Made by a program: the position numbers and the translations under genes. Source: Ancylobacter crimeensis (lineage in GTDB: Bacteria > Pseudomonadota > Alphaproteobacteria > Rhizobiales > Xanthobacteraceae). From it: DNA of 64,000 nt. Under the pieces are notes generated by a model that saw nothing but the letters and a program-made list of their open reading frames with translations, made no database searches and was not told where the DNA came from. Positions within the stretch are counted from its first letter, which is position 1; every line of letters starts with the position of its first letter. The stretch covers positions 351,954 to 415,953 of the forward strand of contig NZ_JALKCH010000004.1 of NCBI RefSeq assembly GCF_023016805.1. Reading direction: 5' to 3'. Positions 36,405 through 44,682 of the stretch are shown here, piece by piece.

Positions 36405-37484
36405 TCAGGAGGCGTGGGCGAGCGGAGGGCGGGCGAAGGGGCGGCGCGCCTTGCCCTGCGCGCGCTCGATATTGGCGAGGAAGTCGCGGGTGCACGCTTC
36501 CCAGCTATATCCGAGCGCAAAGTGCCGGGCCGCGCCGCGGTCGAGGTGCAGCGCCTTCAGCGCCGCCTGCCGCAGATCGGTATCGAGCGCTCCAACCGGC
36601 TCGGGTCCGGCGAGGGTGCCGCCGATGACGTCGAGCGGGCCGGTGACCGGGAAGGCCGCGACCGGCAGGCCGCTCGCCAGCGCTTCCAGCAGCACGATGC
36701 CGAAGGTGTCGGTGAGGCTCGGGAAGACGAAGACATCCGCGCTCGCATAGGTGCGCGCCAGCCGCTCGCCCTCCTGCTTGCCGAGGAAATGGGCGGAAGG
36801 ATAGCGCGCCTGAAGATCGGCACGGGCCGGGCCATCGCCCACGACCACCTTGCTGCCGGGCAGATCGAGGCGGAGAAAGGCCTCGATGTTCTTCTCGACG
36901 GCAACCCGCCCGACATAGAGGAAGAGCGGGCGCGGCAGGGCGGTGAGCTGTGCGTCGTCGATCTCGGCCATCGTCCGGGGACGGAACAGCTCCGAATCCA
37001 CACCGCGCGACCAGCGCATGATGTTGCGGAAGCCACGCTGCGTCAGTTCGGCTTCCAGCGTGCCGGTGGAGACCATGATTCCGGCTCCGGCATTATGAAA
37101 GCGCCGCAGCCAGGCATAGGACAGGCGCTGGGGCACCGGCGCGCGGGCGGCGAGATATTCCGGGAACTTGGTGTGGTAGCTGGTGGTGAACACCTGCCCC
37201 CGCGCGAGGCAGACATTGCGCGTCAGCAGCCCCACCGGGCCTTCGGTGGCGATGTGCACGTAGTCGGGCGCGATGTCGCGGATGCGCCGGGTCACCGCAC
37301 GACCGGTCGTGAGTGCCAGCCGGATTTCGGGATAGGTCGGCATCGGCACGGTGCGGAAGTCGGCCGGAGAGAGAAAGGCGATCTCCGCGCCCTGCGCCGT
37401 CGCATGATCGGCGGTCTGCTGCAGCGAGCGGACGACGCCATTCACCTGCGGATGCCACGCATCGGTCGCAATGAGGATACGCAT
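36405..37484 (-). CDS. GT4-type glycosyltransferase
   Basis: 359 residues with a GT-B fold. The N-terminal domain begins MRILIATDAWHPQVNGVV. The C-terminal nucleotide-sugar site includes DVFVFPSLTDTFGIVLLEAL with the E-x7-E pattern. It overlaps the stop of the phosphoesterase gene by 1 nt, so the two are probably translated together. Related enzymes include mannosyl- and glycolipid-forming glycosyltransferases of Agrobacterium and Sinorhizobium that act in phosphate starvation. A glycolipid or LPS product is likely, but the sugar is unknown. Confidence 0.85.
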   Translation of the reverse strand: MRILIATDAWHPQVNGVVRSLQQTADHATAQGAEIAFLSPADFRTVPMPTYPEIRLALTTGRAVTRRIRDIAPDYVHIATEGPVGLLTRNVCLARGQVFTTSYHTKFPEYLAARAPVPQRLSYAWLRRFHNAGAGIMVSTGTLEAELTQRGFRNIMRWSRGVDSELFRPRTMAEIDDAQLTALPRPLFLYVGRVAVEKNIEAFLRLDLPGSKVVVGDGPARADLQARYPSAHFLGKQEGERLARTYASADVFVFPSLTDTFGIVLLEALASGLPVAAFPVTGPLDVIGGTLAGPEPVGALDTDLRQAALKALHLDRGAARHFALGYSWEACTRDFLANIERAQGKARRPFARPPLAHAS

Positions 37485-38335
37485 CAGGCGGCGGCCCGGG
37501 GACGTTCGAGAAGGGCGGGGGCGAGGGGTGTCGCGGCGCGGGTGGTGCGGGCCCAGTCGATGATCTCGAAGCGCCCGTCCTCATGCTCGACCAGGGCGGT
37601 GCAGCTTTCCACCCAGTCGCCGCAATTGAGATAGGTGATGCCGAAATGGTCGTGCATGGCGGCGTGGTGGATATGGCCGCAGATGACGCCGTCCACCTTG
37701 TTGCGGCGCGCCTCGGTGGCGACCGCCTCCTCGAAGCGGCCGATGAAGTTGACCGCGTTCTTCACCTTCAGCTTGGCCCACTGGCTCAACGACCAATAGG
37801 GAAAACCGAGCTTGCGGCGGACGAAATTGAGATAGGTGTTGATGCCGAGCGCGGTGGTGTAGGCCCAGTCGCCAAGGAAGGCGAGCCATTTGGCGTGGCG
37901 CACCACCACGTCGAAAACGTCGCCGTGGATGACGAGGTAGGTCCGGCCGTCCGCCGCCACATGCACCGCGGTCTCCACCACCTCGATGCCGCCGAAATGG
38001 CTGCCGTAATAGTCGCGCAGGAACTCGTCGTGATTGCCGGGCAGATAGACCATGCGCGCGCCCTTGCGGCCCTTGCGCAGCAGCTTCTGCACCACGTCGT
38101 TATGGGCCTGCGGCCAATACCAACCCTGCCGGAGCCGCCAGCCGTCGACGATGTCGCCAACCAGATAGACCGTGTCGGCGTCGTGATAGCGCAGGAAATC
38201 GAGCAGCAGGTCGGCCTGGCAGCCCTTGGTGCCGAGATGGACGTCGGAGATGAACAGGCTGCGGAAGCGGCGCGCATCGGGCGCATCGCTCATCTGGGAT
38301 GCGTCTTCCGCGGGACCCGGTGCGCTCTGTGTCAT
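37484..38335 (-). CDS. LpxH-like calcineurin-fold metallophosphoesterase
   Basis: 283 residues. The metal-site motifs are in order: FISDVHLGTKG (D-x-H), VGDIVDGW (GD), LPGNHDEFLRDYYG (GNHD), VIHGDVFD (H) and VICGHIHHAAM (GHxH). The fold and the second block resemble UDP-2,3-diacylglucosamine hydrolase LpxH, but it is longer than LpxH (~240). Alphaproteobacteria usually use the unrelated LpxI, so a different lipid or nucleotide-sugar substrate is possible. It is co-translated with a GT4 glycosyltransferase, which points to envelope lipid chemistry. Confidence 0.82.
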   Translation of the reverse strand: MTQSAPGPAEDASQMSDAPDARRFRSLFISDVHLGTKGCQADLLLDFLRYHDADTVYLVGDIVDGWRLRQGWYWPQAHNDVVQKLLRKGRKGARMVYLPGNHDEFLRDYYGSHFGGIEVVETAVHVAADGRTYLVIHGDVFDVVVRHAKWLAFLGDWAYTTALGINTYLNFVRRKLGFPYWSLSQWAKLKVKNAVNFIGRFEEAVATEARRNKVDGVICGHIHHAAMHDHFGITYLNCGDWVESCTALVEHEDGRFEIIDWARTTRAATPLAPALLERPRAAA

Positions 38336-38383
38336 GACCTCACATAATCGCGAGTCCCGTCACGCTTTTATGACACTCGCTGC

Positions 38384-39004
38384 TCAGCGGAACAGCAGGA
38401 CCACGCTTGCCACCACCAGCAGGGCCATGCCCACATTGATGAGGCGGTGCTTGCGCGGGTCGGAGACGATGCGCGAGATCGCCATGCCGAAGCCGGCCCA
38501 CATCGAGAGCGCGGGAAAGGACACGATGCCCATGACGAAGGCGATCACCAACACCTCGGCGATGACGTCGCCGCCCGGCGCGGTGAAGGCCGGCACCACG
38601 CTGAGCGCCATCGTCCACGCCTTCGGGTTCACCCACTGGAACGCCGCGCCCTGCAGCACGGTGAAGGGCTTGGCGATCGCCGCGCCGCTGGCGGGATCGG
38701 CCTTGGCGATCTTCCAGGCGAGATAGAGCAGATAGCCCGCGCCGGCATAGCGCAGAATCTCGTGCAGGCTCGGCACCGCGGCGAACAGGCCGCCCAGCCC
38801 GAGCCCGACCGCCACCACCATGATCATGAAGCCGAAGGTGACGCCCCAGATCTGCGGCAGGGTGCGCCGGAAGCCGAAGGCGGCACCGGAGGCCAGCGAG
38901 ATCATGTTGTTCGGGCCGGGGGTGAAGGCGCCGGCGATCGCGAAGAGCAGCAGCGACAGGATCGGCACGGTCATGGTCGGCGCGGTCATGGAGGGCACGG
39001 TCAT
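38384..39004 (-). CDS. LysE/RhtB-family amino acid exporter
   Basis: 206 residues with six hydrophobic segments. The family motif FTPGPNNMISLASGAAFGFR lies near residue 28, and FQWVNPKAWTMALS in the middle is typical of RhtB proteins. These export amino acids or their analogues by proton exchange. The N-terminus has three in-frame ATGs, each followed by a similar triplet pattern (MTVPS-MTAPT-MTVPI, at 39004, 38989 and 38974), so the true start is uncertain. Monocistronic. The substrate is unknown. Confidence 0.88.
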   Translation of the reverse strand: MTVPSMTAPTMTVPILSLLLFAIAGAFTPGPNNMISLASGAAFGFRRTLPQIWGVTFGFMIMVVAVGLGLGGLFAAVPSLHEILRYAGAGYLLYLAWKIAKADPASGAAIAKPFTVLQGAAFQWVNPKAWTMALSVVPAFTAPGGDVIAEVLVIAFVMGIVSFPALSMWAGFGMAISRIVSDPRKHRLINVGMALLVVASVVLLFR

Positions 39005-39153
39005 GGGGGGGCAGGCTCCGCTGGCCCATCTCGGGTGCCGCGCGGGATAGCGGTCGCCGCCGCGTCCGGCAACCCGGAATCGGCGGTGGAGCGGCGTTGC
39101 GCAGGGCCGGCTTACGGACGAATATCCGCGCCCCCAGGATTGAGGAGGACGTC

Positions 39154-40002
39154 ATGAAACTGGTTCGGTTCGGCGCGGCAGGCAGCGAGAAGCCCGGCCT
39201 GGTCGATGGCAACGGCGTGGTGCGCGACCTCGGCGCCGTGGTGGCCGATATCGGCGGCGACGCGCTGACGCCCGCCGGGCTCGACGCGCTGCGCGGGCTG
39301 GATGTGGAAGCGCTGCCCGTCGCTCCAGCCGGCGTGCGGTTCGGCGCCTGCGTGGCGAAGCCGGGCCACTTCATCGCGGTGGGGCTGAACTATGCCGATC
39401 ATGCCGAGGAGTCCGGCATGGCGATCCCCGCCGAGCCGGTGCTGTTCTCCAAGGCGCCGAACTGCATCGTCGGCCCGGACGACGACATCATCCAGCCGAA
39501 GGGCTCGACCAAGCTGGATTGGGAGGTGGAGCTCGGCATCGTCATCGGCACCCGCGCCCGTCATGTTTCGGAGGCCGACGCCGCTCGGCACATCGCCGGC
39601 TTCTGTCTCTCGAACGACGTGTCAGAGCGCGCCTTTCAGCTCCAACAGGGCGGGCAGTGGATCAAGGGCAAGAGCTGCGAGACCTTCGGCCCGCTCGGCC
39701 CGTTCCTCGTCACCCCGGACGAGATCGCCGACGTGCAGAACCTCGCCATGTGGCTCGACGTGAATGGCGAGCCGCGCCAGCGCGGCAACACCAAGACCAT
39801 GATCTTCAACGTGAATTTTCTGGTCTCCTATCTGAGCCGCTTCATGGTGCTGGATGTCGGCGACGTCATCATCACCGGCACGCCGCCGGGGGTGGGGCTC
39901 GGCATGAAGCCGCCGGTCTATCTCAAGCCGGGCGACGTGGTGACGCTGGGCATCGAGGGGCTGGGACAACAGCGCCAGAAGGTCGTCGCCTTCCCAGGCT
40001 GA
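39154..40002 (+). CDS. fumarylacetoacetate hydrolase family protein
   Basis: 282 residues of the FAH fold. The C-terminal catalytic domain shows VGLNYADHAEESGM, then KLDWEVELGIVIG with metal-binding glutamates, the block FCLSNDVSERAFQLQQGG, KSCETFGPLGPFLVTPDE and VGDVIITGTPPGVGLGMKPP. Members hydrolyse or isomerise 2,4-diketo acids in aromatic or sugar-acid breakdown, e.g. 2,4-diketo-3-deoxy-L-fuconate hydrolase. The N-terminal ~70 residues are a small FAH extension domain. GAGGAGGAC precedes the ATG at 39154. No pathway partners are adjacent, so the substrate is open. Confidence 0.9.
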   Translation: MKLVRFGAAGSEKPGLVDGNGVVRDLGAVVADIGGDALTPAGLDALRGLDVEALPVAPAGVRFGACVAKPGHFIAVGLNYADHAEESGMAIPAEPVLFSKAPNCIVGPDDDIIQPKGSTKLDWEVELGIVIGTRARHVSEADAARHIAGFCLSNDVSERAFQLQQGGQWIKGKSCETFGPLGPFLVTPDEIADVQNLAMWLDVNGEPRQRGNTKTMIFNVNFLVSYLSRFMVLDVGDVIITGTPPGVGLGMKPPVYLKPGDVVTLGIEGLGQQRQKVVAFPG

Positions 40003-40076
40003 TTCATCACGAGCGCGCGAGGCACGGGGCGGCGGATTGCCACCTCGTTTGGAGCTTTACTAAGGTAAATCTTCAG

Positions 40077-40105
40077 CCGGAGGGCCGGGCCTCCGGTCAG
40101 GGAGG
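40077..40105 (+). promoter_or_regulatory. possible SD-switch hairpins before cytochrome c'
   Basis: CCGGAGG (40077-40083) and CCTCCGG (40090-40096) form a perfect 7-bp hairpin with a 6-nt loop. The same CCTCC (40090-40094) can instead pair with the ribosome binding site GGAGG (40101-40105). Two exclusive folds would leave the site open or hidden. By sequence the first is stronger, so translation would be on by default. Purely inferred. Confidence 0.4.
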
Positions 40106-40112
40106 TTTGCCC

Positions 40113-40547
40113 ATGCGACGTCTCGTTCTCGCTGCCGTTCTTGCCGGCGTAGCGCTGAGTTCGGTTTCCGCCGCGGGCGATCCAATCAAGGAGCGGCAGG
40201 CGCTGCTCAAGGAAATGGGGCGTGCGACCCGTCCGGTCGGCGCCATGCTGAAGGGAGACGCGTCCTTCGATCTCGCCACGGTGCAGGCCGCGCTCGATAC
40301 CTACATCAAGAACGCGAAGCAGCTTCCGAACCTGTTCCCGCCGGGTTCCGACAAGGGGGGCGATACCGAGGCCCTGCCGGTGATCTGGAAGCGCCACGAC
40401 GAGTTCACGGCGATCTATGCCAAGCTGGAGCGCGATGCCACGGCAGCGCGCGCCGCCATCACCGACGAAGCAAGCTTCAAGGCCAATTTTCCCGGCGTGG
40501 TGAAGAATTGCAGCACCTGCCACGACACCTTCCGCCAGAAGAAGTGA
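40113..40547 (+). CDS. cytochrome c' (class II c-type cytochrome)
   Basis: 144 residues. A signal peptide covers the first ~20 (LVLAAVLAGVALSSVSAAG). The mature part is a four-helix bundle of ~124 residues with the haem motif CSTCH (Cys133, Cys136, His137) close to the C-terminus, the position typical of cytochrome c'. Such periplasmic haem proteins bind NO or CO or carry electrons. GGGAGG precedes the ATG at 40113. A b-type cytochrome gene follows 10 nt after the stop, a common pairing for a membrane electron partner. Confidence 0.93.
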   Translation: MRRLVLAAVLAGVALSSVSAAGDPIKERQALLKEMGRATRPVGAMLKGDASFDLATVQAALDTYIKNAKQLPNLFPPGSDKGGDTEALPVIWKRHDEFTAIYAKLERDATAARAAITDEASFKANFPGVVKNCSTCHDTFRQKK

Positions 40548-40557
40548 GGCGTCGGGG

Positions 40558-41289
40558 TTGAGCCTGTCCGGCACCACGGGCGCGGCGGCTGGCACCGCTG
40601 AAAAGACCGCGCCGGCGCTGCTCGCGTGGGACCTGCCGACGCGGCTCGCCAAATGGCTGCTGGCGATTCTCGTCGGCCTCGCCTTCGCCAGCCGCTACTA
40701 CGGCGACGCCAACCTCGTCTGGCATATGTGGAACGGGCTCGCCATCCTCGTGGTGCTGGTGTTCCGCCTGCTGTGGGGGCTGGTCGGCGGCTCGACGGCG
40801 CGCTTCTCGACCTTTCTCTACGGGCCGGGCACGGTGATCGGCTATCTCGCAGGTCTGATGCGCGGGCGGCCGCGGCATTATCTCGGCCACAACCCGGCGG
40901 GGGGCTGGATGGTGGTGGCGCTGCTCGGCGCGGTTGCCGCGCAGGCGCTGACCGGCCTCTTCACCACCGACGACATCATGATCGACGGGCCGATGGTGCG
41001 GGTGGCGAGCGAGCATTTCGTCTCCCGCGCTTCGGCGCTGCATGCGCGGATCTACCTGGTGCTGCTGGCGCTCATCGGCCTGCATGTCGCGGCGAACCTG
41101 CTCTATTCCGCTTTTGGCCGCGACAATCTCATCGGCGCCATGCTGAGCGGGCGCAAGAAGGCAGGCCACTATGTCGATGCCGAGCGAGCGACGCCAGGCT
41201 CGGTGCTGCGGGCACTGGCCTGCCTCGTGCTGGCGGTCGGAATCGTGTTCGGCGGCGTCGCGCTGGCGGGTGGGCGGCCGTTCCCGTGA
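40558..41289 (+). CDS. b561-type membrane cytochrome
   Basis: 243 residues with about five hydrophobic helices (cytochrome b/b6 or b561 bacterial family, PF01292). The N-terminal AWDLPTRLAKWLLAIL aligns with the usual WDLPTRLFHWLL, but the haem-ligand histidine of that helix is Lys32 here. Histidines remain at His56 (NLVWHMWNG), in the PRHYLGHNPAGG loop and in two sites in the last helices (LHARIYLV, GLHVAANLLY). It begins with TTG at 40558 just after cytochrome c' and likely shares its transcript, so electron transfer to or from it is inferred. Confidence 0.85.
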   Translation: MSLSGTTGAAAGTAEKTAPALLAWDLPTRLAKWLLAILVGLAFASRYYGDANLVWHMWNGLAILVVLVFRLLWGLVGGSTARFSTFLYGPGTVIGYLAGLMRGRPRHYLGHNPAGGWMVVALLGAVAAQALTGLFTTDDIMIDGPMVRVASEHFVSRASALHARIYLVLLALIGLHVAANLLYSAFGRDNLIGAMLSGRKKAGHYVDAERATPGSVLRALACLVLAVGIVFGGVALAGGRPFP

Positions 41290-41376
41290 GGCTCCCTCGC
41301 GGGCGCATGGCTTGGCCGCGAGACCCGACGAGATGAGGCCTTGCCAGCCTGCGCGAAGGGTGGTGCAAGCGCGGCC

Positions 41377-42303
41377 ATGAACGCGCTCAAGGGCATCGCG
41401 CTGCAGATCGCCGCGACCTTCCTCTTCTCGATCATGTCGGCACTGGTGCGCATCGTTTCCGAGCGGGTGCCGACCGGGGAGGTTGTGTTCGCGCGTTCGT
41501 TCTTCGCGTTGTTCCCGCTGCTCGCTCTGCTGGCGTGGCGCGGGGAGATCAGCGCGGCGGTGCGCACGGCCCATCCGCTCGGCCATATCGTGCGCGGCAC
41601 GATCGGCGTCTGCGCCATGGTGCTGACCTTCGCCGGCCTTGCCCGTATCCCGCTGGCGGACGCGACCGCGATCGGCTTCACCGCGCCGCTGATGACGGTG
41701 GTGCTGGCGGCCCTGTTCCTGCGCGAGCGGGTGCAGGCCTTTCGCTGGGTGGCCGTCGCCATCGGGCTGGGAGGGGTGGTGGCGATGCTCTGGCCGCATC
41801 TGGGCGGGGGCTTCGATACACCGGAGCGCGGGCTCGGCGCCGCGTTCTCGCTGGCGGCGGCCTTCTTCACAGCGGGCGCGATGATTCAGGTGCGCCGCCT
41901 CACCGCCAGCGAATCGACGGCGGCCATCGTGTTCTACTTCCAGAGCCTCGCCGCGGTGGCGGGGCTGGCGACGGCGGCGTGGGGGTGGCATTTCCCGACA
42001 CCGACGGAGGCCGGGCTGCTGATCGCCACCGGCATTTTCGGCGGCATCGCGCAGATCCTGCTCACCGAGAGCTACCGCTATGCGCCGGCCTCCGTGGTGG
42101 CCCCGTTCGCCTATTCGGCGATGCTGTGGACCACCATCATCGGCTTCGCCCTGTTCGGCGAGGTGCCCTCGCTGATGGTGGTCGCGGGCGCGGCCATCGT
42201 CATCGGCGCCGGGCTGTTCGTGATCTGGCGGGAGCGCCGGCCGACGCTGGCGCGTGCGGAAGCGGAGGCCGCGGCCTCCCAGCCGGGCGGGCCGCCGGGC
42301 TGA
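41377..42303 (+). CDS. EamA/DMT-family exporter
   Basis: 308 residues with ten hydrophobic helices in two EamA repeats (start ALQIAATFLFSIMSALVRIV, repeat seam near residue 145). FTAPLMTVVLAALFLRERV, typical of the first repeat, ends in the E-R motif, and EVPSLMVVAGAAIVIGAG ends the second. Members export metabolites such as amino acids. The substrate cannot be told. The ATG at 41377 has a distant GAAGGGTGG. A TTG at 41341 behind GATGAGG is an alternative start. Convergent with the small Lrp-like gene, only 4 nt apart. Confidence 0.85.
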   Translation: MNALKGIALQIAATFLFSIMSALVRIVSERVPTGEVVFARSFFALFPLLALLAWRGEISAAVRTAHPLGHIVRGTIGVCAMVLTFAGLARIPLADATAIGFTAPLMTVVLAALFLRERVQAFRWVAVAIGLGGVVAMLWPHLGGGFDTPERGLGAAFSLAAAFFTAGAMIQVRRLTASESTAAIVFYFQSLAAVAGLATAAWGWHFPTPTEAGLLIATGIFGGIAQILLTESYRYAPASVVAPFAYSAMLWTTIIGFALFGEVPSLMVVAGAAIVIGAGLFVIWRERRPTLARAEAEAAASQPGGPPG

Positions 42304-42307
42304 TCCT

Positions 42308-42544
42308 TCAGAACGCCTTGAACGTGATGATGGTGCGGGTGTCCTGGATGCCGGGCACGGTCTGCACCTTCTGGTTCACGAAGTGGCCGATATCCGTCTC
42401 CTCGGCGACGTAGAACTTCACCAGCAGGTCGAACTCGCCGGCGGTGGAATAGATCTCCGAGGCGATCTCGGCATCGGCGATGGCGTTTGCGACCTCGTAG
42501 GAGCGGCCGAGCTGGCATTTGATCTGGACGAAGAACGGTATCAT
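42308..42544 (-). CDS. stand-alone Lrp/AsnC effector (RAM/ACT-like) domain protein
   Basis: 78 residues with no DNA-binding domain. The sequence PFFVQIKCQLGRSYEVANAI begins the alpha-beta effector fold, and SEIYSTAGEFDLLVKFYV and TIITFKAF complete it. Such single-domain proteins are known in many bacteria and probably oligomerise and bind amino acids, possibly modulating full-length Lrp proteins. GAGAGGC lies upstream of the ATG at 42544. An ATG at 42598 would add an unrelated Pro-rich tail. Confidence 0.87.
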   Translation of the reverse strand: MIPFFVQIKCQLGRSYEVANAIADAEIASEIYSTAGEFDLLVKFYVAEETDIGHFVNQKVQTVPGIQDTRTIITFKAF

Positions 42545-42670
42545 CGGCGTGCCTCTCAAGGGAGGCGCCAAGGGACCAGAAGCGCGCGCCGCTGGCAAGG
42601 GGTGGGCTTCGACACCCGGCCCCCCGCTTGAAAGCCGCGTCCGCTTCGCTTATTTCGCGCAGGAACGATC

Positions 42671-42771
42671 GCGTTGGGGTGCCCCGTCCGCCGGAAGGCG
42701 GGCCGGGCTGAGAGGCGGGACGCCAACCCACGAACCTGATCCGGGTCATGCCGGCGGAGGAAACGGATCGC
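42671..42771 (+). promoter_or_regulatory. TPP riboswitch (THI element)
   Basis: The conserved thi-box core is present: GGGGTGCCC, CTGAGA at 42708-42713, ACCC then GAACCTGATCCGGGT (about 42732-42746) and GCCGGCGGAGGAAA. It lies just upstream of thiD. CGCTCCC (42773-42779) after it is the perfect complement of GGGAGCG (42831-42837), which overlaps the ribosome binding site of thiD. Binding of thiamine pyrophosphate would then hide that site, so control is probably translational. The element is established knowledge. The pairing is seen in the sequence and its role is inferred. Confidence 0.93.
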
Positions 42772-42842
42772 ACGCTCCCACGCCGCACGGGCGGCAAGGG
42801 CGCGCCGCGCCCCGATGCCGACGGCGACGAGGGAGCGGCCAG

Positions 42843-43691
42843 ATGACGGAAGCAGACGCACAATCCTCTCGCCCCGCATCGGGGGCCGGTACGCCCATCG
42901 CCGTCACCATTGCCGGCTCGGATTCGGGCGGCGGTGCCGGCATACAGGCCGATCTCAAGACCTTCTCGGCGCTCGGCGTCTATGGCGCCAGCGTCATCAC
43001 CGCGCTCACCGCCCAGAACACGCTTGGCGTCACCAGCATCCATGACGTACCGCCGGCCTTCGTGAGCGCGCAGATGGACGCCGTGTTCTCCGACCTCGCG
43101 GTCGACGCGGTGAAGATCGGGATGCTTTCGCGTCCCGAGGTGATCGCCGCGGTGGCGCAGGGGCTCGACCGGCACGGGCTCCGCGCCGTGGTGCTGGACC
43201 CGGTGATGGTGGCAGCCTCCGGCGACCGGCTGCTGGTGCCGGAAGCCATCGAGGAACTGCGGCGCAGCCTGCTGCCGCGTGCCCTGCTCATCACCCCCAA
43301 CCTGCCGGAAGCCGCCGCGCTTCTGGACGAGCCGCCGGCCCATGACCTCGCCGCTGCGCGCATGCAGGCGGCGCGGCTGCTCGCCATGGGACCGAAGGCC
43401 GTGCTCGTCAAGGGCGGCCATGGCGAGGGGCCGGAAAGCACGGATGTGCTGATGGACGCCGACGGCGTCGTCGAACTGAGCGCGCCGCGCATCGTCACGC
43501 GCAACACCCATGGCACGGGCTGCACGCTGTCTTCCGCCATCACCGCAGGTCTGGCGAAGGGGCTGAGCCTCAGGGACGCGGTGGCGGCCGGCAAGGACTA
43601 TCTCACGCGCGCGCTCGCCCGCTCCGAGGAACTGGCGGTCGGCCACGGTCATGGCCCGGTGCATCATTTCCACGCGCTGTGGGTGCGCTGA
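42843..43691 (+). CDS. thiD: hydroxymethylpyrimidine (phosphate) kinase
   Basis: Phosphorylates HMP and HMP-P in thiamine synthesis or salvage. 282 residues of the ribokinase fold. The start AVTIAGSDSGGGAGIQADLK is a ThiD signature, and VLDPVMVAASGDRLL and NTHGTGCTLSSAITAGLAKG with the catalytic Cys/Gly loop follow. It begins with ATG at 42843 behind GAGGGAG and is controlled by the upstream TPP riboswitch. No thiE or thiM is adjacent, so it is a single-gene thiamine unit. It ends convergent with the epimerase gene. Confidence 0.95.
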   Translation: MTEADAQSSRPASGAGTPIAVTIAGSDSGGGAGIQADLKTFSALGVYGASVITALTAQNTLGVTSIHDVPPAFVSAQMDAVFSDLAVDAVKIGMLSRPEVIAAVAQGLDRHGLRAVVLDPVMVAASGDRLLVPEAIEELRRSLLPRALLITPNLPEAAALLDEPPAHDLAAARMQAARLLAMGPKAVLVKGGHGEGPESTDVLMDADGVVELSAPRIVTRNTHGTGCTLSSAITAGLAKGLSLRDAVAAGKDYLTRALARSEELAVGHGHGPVHHFHALWVR

Positions 43692-43704
43692 GCGGGCGCG
43701 GATT

Positions 43705-44682
43705 TCAGCCCCACAGAGCGGGGGCGGGCGGGTAGACCGTGCTGCCGTCATAGGCCAGGGCCGGCGTGCGATCCCGGGCCAGCAGCAGGGGGCCATCGAG
43801 GTCGACCCAGCGCGCCCGGTTTGCCAGCAGCAATGCCGGCGCCATGGCCAGCGAGGTCGCGACCATGCAGCCGACCATGATGCCGAGCCCGCGCACCTGC
43901 GCGGCCTCCACGAGGGCCAGCGCCTCTGTGAGGCCTCCGGTCTTGTCGAGCTTCACATTCACCGCATCGTAGCGGCCCATCAGACGGTCGAGGCTGGCGA
44001 GGCCGTGGACGCTTTCGTCGGCGCAGATCGGCACGGGGCGGGGAACGGAGCCCAGCGCCTCGTCCTGTCCGGCCGGAAGCGGCTGCTCCACAAGCGTGAC
44101 CCCGGCCTCGGCGCAGGCGGCGAGCATTTCGGCCAGCCTGTCTCCGCTCCAGCCCTCATTGGCGTCGACGATCAGCTCGGCCTCCGGCACGGCGGCGCGG
44201 ATAGCGGCGAGCCGCTCGGCATCGCCCTGCGCGCCGAGCTTGAGCTTCAGCAGCGGTCGCGCGGCGGCGCGCGCAGCCTGTGCCATCGCCTCCGGCGTGC
44301 CGAGGCTGATGGTGTAGGCGGTGGTCACGGGCACGGGGGCGGGCAGGCCGGCAAGGACGTGAACCGGCATGCCGGCCTGCTTGGCCGCCAGATCCCAGAA
44401 CGCGCAATCGAGCGCGTTGCGCGCCGCGCCGGGCGGCAGGCGGTGCTGAAGGCCCTTGCGGTCGAGCCCGGCGGCGAGCTCGCCTTCCAGAGCGGCGATG
44501 GCAGCGGCGACACCCTCGACGGTCTCGTCATAGCGTGCATAGGGCACGCATTCGCCGCGCCCCACATGCCCGCCTTCCGCCAGCTCGGCCACCACCACGA
44601 CCGCTTCGGTCTTCGACCCGCGGGCGATGGTGAAGGTGCCGGCGATGGGGAAACGCTCGATGCGGACGGTGAGGATCGGCAC
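43705..44682 (-). CDS. dipeptide epimerase (enolase superfamily, L-Ala-D/L-Glu epimerase type)
   Basis: 325 residues of the muconate-lactonizing subgroup of the enolase superfamily. The catalytic and metal motifs are in order: LLKLKLG (K-x-K base), LIVDANEGW, VEQPLP, PICADESV and NVKLDKTGGL with the second lysine. Substrate specificity loops (N-terminal CVPYARYDETVEGV) fit the YcjG/dipeptide epimerases that recycle murein peptides such as L-Ala-D-Glu. Muconate cycloisomerase or o-succinylbenzoate synthase share the fold, so confirmation would need the full structure. It begins at ATG 44682, divergent from the lipid-transport operon. Confidence 0.87.
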   Translation of the reverse strand: MPILTVRIERFPIAGTFTIARGSKTEAVVVVAELAEGGHVGRGECVPYARYDETVEGVAAAIAALEGELAAGLDRKGLQHRLPPGAARNALDCAFWDLAAKQAGMPVHVLAGLPAPVPVTTAYTISLGTPEAMAQAARAAARPLLKLKLGAQGDAERLAAIRAAVPEAELIVDANEGWSGDRLAEMLAACAEAGVTLVEQPLPAGQDEALGSVPRPVPICADESVHGLASLDRLMGRYDAVNVKLDKTGGLTEALALVEAAQVRGLGIMVGCMVATSLAMAPALLLANRARWVDLDGPLLLARDRTPALAYDGSTVYPPAPALWG

